A stretch of 64,000 bases of DNA from Paenibacillus sp. UNC451MF (GTDB lineage Bacteria; Bacillota; Bacilli; Paenibacillales; NBRC-103111). Shown here in pieces: positions 59,916 through 64,000 of the stretch. The DNA lies in the NCBI RefSeq assembly GCF_000686845.1, contig NZ_JMLS01000027.1, forward strand, positions 1-64,000, written 5' to 3'. Positions within the stretch are counted from its first letter, which is position 1. Each line of letters begins with the position of its first letter. The translations under genes were made by a program, and so were the position numbers. The notes beneath the pieces are model-generated. The model saw only the letters and a list, made by a program, of their open reading frames with translations. It was not told the origin of the DNA and did no database searches.

Positions 59916-59933
59916 TTGTAATAATAATTACAA
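59916..59933. promoter_or_regulatory. Perfect 18-bp inverted repeat before the ribbon-helix-helix/ankyrin gene
   Basis: TTGTAA-TAATAA-TTACAA lies 19 bases before the ATG at 59952. Its place at the promoter of a gene with a DNA-binding ribbon-helix-helix head suggests an autoregulatory operator. Confidence 0.5.
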
Positions 59934-59951
59934 GTGTAACGGGAGCTGTAC

Positions 59952-60809
59952 ATGCCTAAGAAAAAAAATAGCGTTGTGATTTCCATCCGATTAGATGACC
60001 AGTCGCTCAAAGCTGTGGATCTACTCGTAGAGTCCGGATTGGAAACCAATCGTTCAAGAGCTGTCTCGCATCTTGTCACCAAAGGCATTCAAGCCTCGGA
60101 GGACTTGCTGAAAAAAGCTCAAGTTCTTGCGGATCATGTATATCAGCTTAGAAACGAGATGCTTGAAGCTATTACACACAACAACCTCGAGAAAGTAACG
60201 GAGCTCATCCGTAGAGACTCGTCCCTCGTCAACGTAAGCAACAGCAAGGGAGAGACAGCCGTTCTAATCGCTACCTATTTACGCGCTAACGATATTAAGG
60301 AGCTGTTGATCGGTCACGGTGCGGAGCTTAATATTTTCGAGGCTGCGGCCATCGGCAACACGATGAGAGTGAAGACGCTGCTGGATCAATCTCCTGAGTT
60401 GATCTCGGCGTATGGACCGGACGGGTTCAATCCGCTCTCCATGGCAGCGCATTTTGGCAATGAGGAGACGGTGAAGCTTCTGCTGGACCTAGGGGCAGAC
60501 GTGAACTCTAGAAGTAAAGATGGCAGCTTGAACAATATGGCGATTCATGCGGCTATCATGGGTAATTACGAGCATATTATTCAAAAGCTCATACGTTATG
60601 GCGCGGATGTTCATGCTAAGTGTGAAGGCAGCTTACGATTAGGTTACACCGTTCTACACGTCGCAGCTTATTTTGGACGTGATTCACTGATCAAGCTTTT
60701 TTTGGAGCAGGGAGTCGATCCTGAGGTGAAAAATGCTGATGGTGAAACGGCTTACCAAGTGGCTGTAAACAAAGGGCTTCTGCTCACAGCAGCGCTCTTA
60801 AAGGAGTAA
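59952..60809 (+). CDS. Ribbon-helix-helix/ankyrin-repeat protein
   Basis: The 285-residue protein has two parts. Residues 1-55 (SVVISIRLDDQSLKAVDLLVESGLETNRSRAVSHLVTKGI) look like a CopG/MetJ-type ribbon-helix-helix: an antiparallel strand, then two helices with the N-R-S-R-A turn. A short helix follows. From about residue 75 come five or six ankyrin repeats (NSKGETAVLIATYLRANDIKELLIGHGAELN, GFNPLSMAAHFGNEETVKLLLDLGADVNSR, GYTVLHVAAYFGRDSLIKLFLEQGVDPEVK). The head should bind DNA and the tail a protein, giving a regulator controlled by a partner. This pairing of domains is unusual. GGGAG precedes the ATG. Confidence 0.78.
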   Translation: MPKKKNSVVISIRLDDQSLKAVDLLVESGLETNRSRAVSHLVTKGIQASEDLLKKAQVLADHVYQLRNEMLEAITHNNLEKVTELIRRDSSLVNVSNSKGETAVLIATYLRANDIKELLIGHGAELNIFEAAAIGNTMRVKTLLDQSPELISAYGPDGFNPLSMAAHFGNEETVKLLLDLGADVNSRSKDGSLNNMAIHAAIMGNYEHIIQKLIRYGADVHAKCEGSLRLGYTVLHVAAYFGRDSLIKLFLEQGVDPEVKNADGETAYQVAVNKGLLLTAALLKE

Positions 60810-60892
60810 TGTTCTAAAGTTAGCAAGTCAGAGAGATATCCATGACTTTAATCCAACTTAAACTATTGGAATAATATATATTGTATCTACCG

Positions 60893-60945
60893 GACAGCCG
60901 GAGAGACACTAGCAAGTTCAGTGTGTCTTTCTGGCTGTCTTTTAT
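60893..60945 (+). terminator. Long hairpin terminator after the ankyrin gene
   Basis: GACAGCC-GGAGAGACAC (60893 onward) pairs with GTGTGTCTTTCTGGCTGTC (ending 60939), followed by TTTTATT. It lies between the ankyrin gene and the aldo-keto reductase gene. Confidence 0.8.
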
Positions 60946-60969
60946 TATGGATCTGGGAGTTGTGAATCG

Positions 60970-61956
60970 ATGCAGTATAGGAAATTAGGAAGAACCGGTT
61001 TAAAAGTTTCACAGATTAGTTTAGGTACCATGGCATTTGGGCGTTGGATCGATGAGAAAGCCTCCACTGCTGTCCTGGATCAGGCTCTAGATGTGGGAAT
61101 TAACGTCATAGACACGGCAGATGTTTATGGAAGAGGCATGGATGTAGGTGATACGAACTTATTGGGGGAGTCCGAAGCGATTCTAGGCAATATTTTAAAA
61201 GGAAGACGTAACGATATCCTTTTGGCTACTAAAGTAAAAGCGCCTGTAGGCAAAGGCGTCAACGATTCGGGTCTTAGCCGATACCACATCCACAGAGCGA
61301 TAGATAACAGCTTGCGCAGGCTAAAGACAGATCATATTGACTTGTACCAGGTACATGGATTCGATCCTGAAACTCCGTTTGAAGAGACACTTGGTGCGTT
61401 GGATGAATTGGTTAAGCAAGGGAAAATACGATATCTCGGCTGCTCCAATTTTGCAGCGTGGCAGCTGGCTAAGGCCCACGGCATCAGCGCTCTGCACAAG
61501 CTGAACCGATTCGAAAGCGTACAGCCTGAATATAGCCTGATTACACGAGATATCGAACAGGAGCTTATTCCATATGTTCAAACGGATAATGTAGGTGTTA
61601 TTGCTTATAGCCCGCTGGGACGCGGGATATTGACCGGCAAGTACCGTAAAGGCGAAGAGCCCGAAGCCGGTTCAAGATTAGCCGCAGGCGAAAAGAGATT
61701 GGAGCTTCTACTTAAGACCAATCCAACTTACGAGTTGATTGAGAAAATACAGCCCATGGCTGCGGCTAGGGGCTGGACGCTTGCACAATTCGCTTTGGCA
61801 TGGATATTAAGCCATTCATTTATTTCATCTGCCATCCTTGGCGCCTCAAAACCGGAACATATAACAGATGCCATCCGTTTTGCCGATCAGAGATTAACTC
61901 AGGAAGAATTGGATAGAATCGATGAAATTTCCCGCAACCTAAAATTAATTCGATAA
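60970..61956 (+). CDS. Aldo/keto reductase
   Basis: The 328-residue protein begins MQYRKLGRTGLKVSQISLGTMAFG and has GINVIDTADVYGRG with the catalytic Asp and Tyr. The lysine lies in ILLATKVKAPVGKG, the histidine in HIDLYQVHGFDPETPFEE, and the NADPH site in IAYSPLGRGILTGKY. All four catalytic residues of the aldo/keto reductase superfamily are present. It heads a group with a flavin monooxygenase and an ABC permease (gap 14 bases), so it may reduce an aldehyde or ketone released by that monooxygenase. Confidence 0.88.
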   Translation: MQYRKLGRTGLKVSQISLGTMAFGRWIDEKASTAVLDQALDVGINVIDTADVYGRGMDVGDTNLLGESEAILGNILKGRRNDILLATKVKAPVGKGVNDSGLSRYHIHRAIDNSLRRLKTDHIDLYQVHGFDPETPFEETLGALDELVKQGKIRYLGCSNFAAWQLAKAHGISALHKLNRFESVQPEYSLITRDIEQELIPYVQTDNVGVIAYSPLGRGILTGKYRKGEEPEAGSRLAAGEKRLELLLKTNPTYELIEKIQPMAAARGWTLAQFALAWILSHSFISSAILGASKPEHITDAIRFADQRLTQEELDRIDEISRNLKLIR

Positions 61957-61970
61957 GGGGATGTCACCAA

Positions 61971-63335
61971 ATGACTCAACAAACTAATCGCAAGCTGCAT
62001 CTAGGTTTATTTTTATTCTCAACAGGCTACCATCCGGCTGGCTGGCGTTTGCCTGAAGCTGTTACGGACGGAGCATTTGACCCGAAATTTCTACAGCGGG
62101 TCGCTCAACGACTCGAGGAAGCTAAGTTTGACTTTTTCTTCCTTGGCGATGCGTTAGCATCCAGTGCTGATATGCAGTATCAATTTCCGTCTCAGATGGT
62201 TCGGATGGAGCCTTTTACCATGATTGCTCATTTGACTGCAGTAACGGAGAAAATCGGTTTGATCGTAACGGCGAATACGACTTATGCTGAGCCCTATCAT
62301 ATTGCTCGGCAAACCGCGTCGCTGGATCACCTGAGCGGTGGTCGTGTCGCGTGGAACGTAGTAACGGGAGCTGATGTCAGGGCAGCATTGAATTTTAGTC
62401 GGGAGAAGCATTGGGACAACACGAAACGATATGATTATGCAGATGAATTCGTTCAGCTAGTGAAGGATTTATGGGATACATGGGAAGACGATGCATTTGT
62501 AAGAAACAAAGAAACCGGAGTTTATGTCGATGAAAGCAAAGTCCATGCCCTTCACCACAAAGGCGATCATTTCTCCGTTGCAGGACCATTGAATGTTGCC
62601 AGACCGCCACAAGGACAAATTCCGCTCCTATCTGCCGGTACTTCAGAACGAAGCCAAGAGTTGGGTGCGCAGTTCTCCAATGTCATCTTTACAGGACAAA
62701 TCTTGATTGACGAGGCACGAAAGTTCTATTCAAGTGTAAAGAACAAGCTAGCTAAGTACGGGCGTTCCAAAGATGAGCTTTCTATTATGCCGGGACTAGT
62801 ACCTTTGGTTGGAAGGACTAAGGAAGAAGCTCATGCCAAATATCGTGAGCTTAGCTCGCTCATTGTAACTGATTTTGATCTAAAAGCTTTGTCCAACCGA
62901 ATTGGTATTGACTTAACCGGTTACCCGCTGGACGGGACGCTGCCAGATTTGTCTATATCTACACTAAATGATAATGGAGCTGAGCAGCTGGTCAGATTGG
63001 CGCAAAATGCTGCCGGTCATGAAGATATTACCGTTCGCGAGCTGTTTTACTACTTTGCTGCGGTGGTCAGAGGACATTTGCTTATCGTAGGAAGTCCGGA
63101 GGAAATTGCCGATGAGATCGAACGCTGGTTCGTCAGCGAAGCTGCTGACGGGTTCAATTTATGCTCGCCTTACATGCCGGGAGGCTTGGATTTGTTCATC
63201 GATCTCGTCGTTCCAGAACTGCAAAGACGCGGCTTGTTCCGTACAGAATATGAAGGAAGCACATTCCGTGAACACTTCGGCTTGAAACGACCGGAGAACC
63301 GTTTTGCTAAGAAGGATGTTGTGCTGGAAGGCTAA
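61971..63335 (+). CDS. LLM-class FMN-dependent monooxygenase, NtaA/SnaA/DszA type
   Basis: The 454-residue protein shows the bacterial luciferase-like fold. It has LHLGLFLFSTGYHPAGWRLP at the start, FDFFFLGDALASS, LIVTANTTYAEPYHIARQTASLDHLSGGRVAWNVVTG, and EKHWDNTKRYDYADEFVQLVKDLWDTWEDDA, the NtaA/DszA signature. These two-component enzymes use FMNH2 from a separate reductase to oxidise nitrilotriacetate, dimethyl sulfide, dibenzothiophene sulfones or similar compounds. Next to an ABC permease of the SsuC type, sulfur scavenging is the most likely role. AAGGGGATG precedes the ATG. Confidence 0.88.
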   Translation: MTQQTNRKLHLGLFLFSTGYHPAGWRLPEAVTDGAFDPKFLQRVAQRLEEAKFDFFFLGDALASSADMQYQFPSQMVRMEPFTMIAHLTAVTEKIGLIVTANTTYAEPYHIARQTASLDHLSGGRVAWNVVTGADVRAALNFSREKHWDNTKRYDYADEFVQLVKDLWDTWEDDAFVRNKETGVYVDESKVHALHHKGDHFSVAGPLNVARPPQGQIPLLSAGTSERSQELGAQFSNVIFTGQILIDEARKFYSSVKNKLAKYGRSKDELSIMPGLVPLVGRTKEEAHAKYRELSSLIVTDFDLKALSNRIGIDLTGYPLDGTLPDLSISTLNDNGAEQLVRLAQNAAGHEDITVRELFYYFAAVVRGHLLIVGSPEEIADEIERWFVSEAADGFNLCSPYMPGGLDLFIDLVVPELQRRGLFRTEYEGSTFREHFGLKRPENRFAKKDVVLEG

Positions 63336-63370
63336 GCCACTGACGCAACAGCAGAAATGAGGGGGAGAGT

Positions 63371-64000
63371 ATGGGCAGCAGCAAATCCACTTGGCAAAAC
63401 TGGCGGATCATTATCGCTCAGATCTTATTTTTACTGCTTGGACTTGGTCTTATCGAGTACATCGTAAGGGCGGAAATCGTCGGCCCCTTGTATTTATCCA
63501 AACCGACGCAGGTTATCGACGAAATAGTAGGATTATTTACGAACGGCACTATCTTTCACCATTTGTTCGTAACGCTTGGTGAATTTCTGGCAGGATATGT
63601 GCTTTCGGCTGTGGCCGGTATTGGAACAGGCTTGTTCCTCGTGTTAGTCCCAAGGGCGGAATCGTTCTTTCGACCGTTCCTTTCCGCTCTGTTAGCAGTG
63701 CCGAAGGTTACCATTATTCCATTACTCATGTTATGGCTTGGCATTGGATTGTCGCATAAAGTCGCTATCGTGTTTCTATTCTGCTTCTTTACGATTGCGT
63801 TCAATACGATAACCGGCATTAAGCAGACTGCAGATAACCATCTGAAGGTGGCGCGTGTGTTCGAAGCTACAAAATTTCAGACGATAACGAAGGTCATCCT
63901 TCCATCCGCAGCCTCGACCATCTTCGTATCATTAAGAGTGTCAGCTGCAACAGGCTTGGTGGGAGCGTTGTTCGGTGAGATGATCGCATCTAAGGACGGA
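63371..64000 (+). CDS. ABC transporter permease, SsuC/TauC-like (3' end outside window)
   Basis: 210 codons are visible from ATG 63371, which has GGGGGAGAG upstream. The protein has an N-terminal membrane span (IIIAQILFLLLGLGLIEYIV), LSKPTQVIDEIVGLFTNGTIFHHLFVTLGEFLAGYVLSAVAGIGTG, and AVPKVTIIPLLMLWLGIGLSHKVAIVF. The latter patterns are typical of nitrate/sulfonate/taurine permeases. The cytoplasmic loop KVARVFEATKFQTITKVILPSAASTIFVSLRVSAATGLVG lies near the right edge. The gene continues beyond 64000. A binding protein and ATPase would be expected downstream. Confidence 0.88.
   Translation, partial: MGSSKSTWQNWRIIIAQILFLLLGLGLIEYIVRAEIVGPLYLSKPTQVIDEIVGLFTNGTIFHHLFVTLGEFLAGYVLSAVAGIGTGLFLVLVPRAESFFRPFLSALLAVPKVTIIPLLMLWLGIGLSHKVAIVFLFCFFTIAFNTITGIKQTADNHLKVARVFEATKFQTITKVILPSAASTIFVSLRVSAATGLVGALFGEMIASKDG

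Noticed and set aside
59788-60945. Ankyrin gene as part of a toxin-antitoxin pair
   Set aside because: The ribbon-helix-helix head is antitoxin-like, but terminators stand on both sides and no small toxin gene overlaps or adjoins it.
1-64000. tRNA, rRNA, CRISPR array or riboswitch
   Set aside because: No cloverleaf, rRNA segment, regular direct-repeat array or recognisable riboswitch core was found by eye. The only repeated DNA of note is the DUF11 array.

Overview
The window looks like a chromosomal segment of a spore-forming Bacillota, most likely Paenibacillus or a close relative. The reasons are strong AGGAGG-type ribosome binding sites, several GTG/TTG starts, SigA-type promoters, many AraC regulators, lipoprotein sugar-binding proteins, copper-amine-oxidase-like stalk domains, DUF11 repeat giants and NucA/NucB. 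This placement is inferred from gene content only. No rRNA, tRNA or CRISPR array was seen.

Layout. 1-0.24 kb: tail of an IS3-family element. 0.37-3.4 kb: a membrane protein, a possibly truncated acetyltransferase and a secreted stalk-domain protein. 3.6 kb: HxlR regulator. 4.26-9.92 kb: a tight six-gene operon with its own good promoter. It encodes homologues of the uncharacterised Salmonella STM4015 (leucine-rich repeat), STM4014 (ATP-grasp), STM4013 (alkaline-phosphatase/sulfatase-fold hydrolase), STM4012 and STM4011 (radical SAM), plus an adenylylsulfate-kinase-like protein. This is the best candidate for an undescribed system. 10.1-12.8 kb: a gene broken by an amber stop, HAD, NucA/NucB and Nif3-like genes. 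12.9-15.5 kb: a three-gene ABC exporter on the minus strand. 15.8-17.7 kb: a phosphotransferase-fold gene followed by two decayed genes.

17.9-26.8 kb is an acid-sugar utilisation locus. It has a PrpR_N-type regulator, then a DapA-like aldolase, Fe-dependent dehydrogenase, DUF1537 kinase, PdxA-type dehydrogenase, 2-hydroxyacid dehydrogenase and MFS transporter. A shared 12-base operator core, GTTGCAAAACGC, lies in front of both the regulator and the operon. The kinase and PdxA-type pair suggests conversion of threonate or erythronate to dihydroxyacetone phosphate.

26.9-36.1 kb (minus strand) carries a SAM methyltransferase and a giant DUF11 repeat protein split over two overlapping reading frames. 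The split falls inside one repeat unit. 36.3-59.0 kb is a glycan locus: GH29 fucosidase, a GH101-like protein, a membrane-anchored lyase-like protein, GH105, two Cys-type sulfatases, a carbohydrate ABC importer, two further orphan binding proteins and AraC regulators. Most of the enzymes lack signal peptides, so the likely order is cleavage outside, import, then desulfation and hydrolysis inside. Within it sits an AraC regulator fused to an iron-siderophore binding lipoprotein behind a Fur box.

59.1-64.0 kb: a NUDIX hydrolase, a ribbon-helix-helix/ankyrin protein with an inverted repeat at its promoter, and the start of an operon with an aldo-keto reductase, a flavin monooxygenase and an ABC permease that runs off the right edge.
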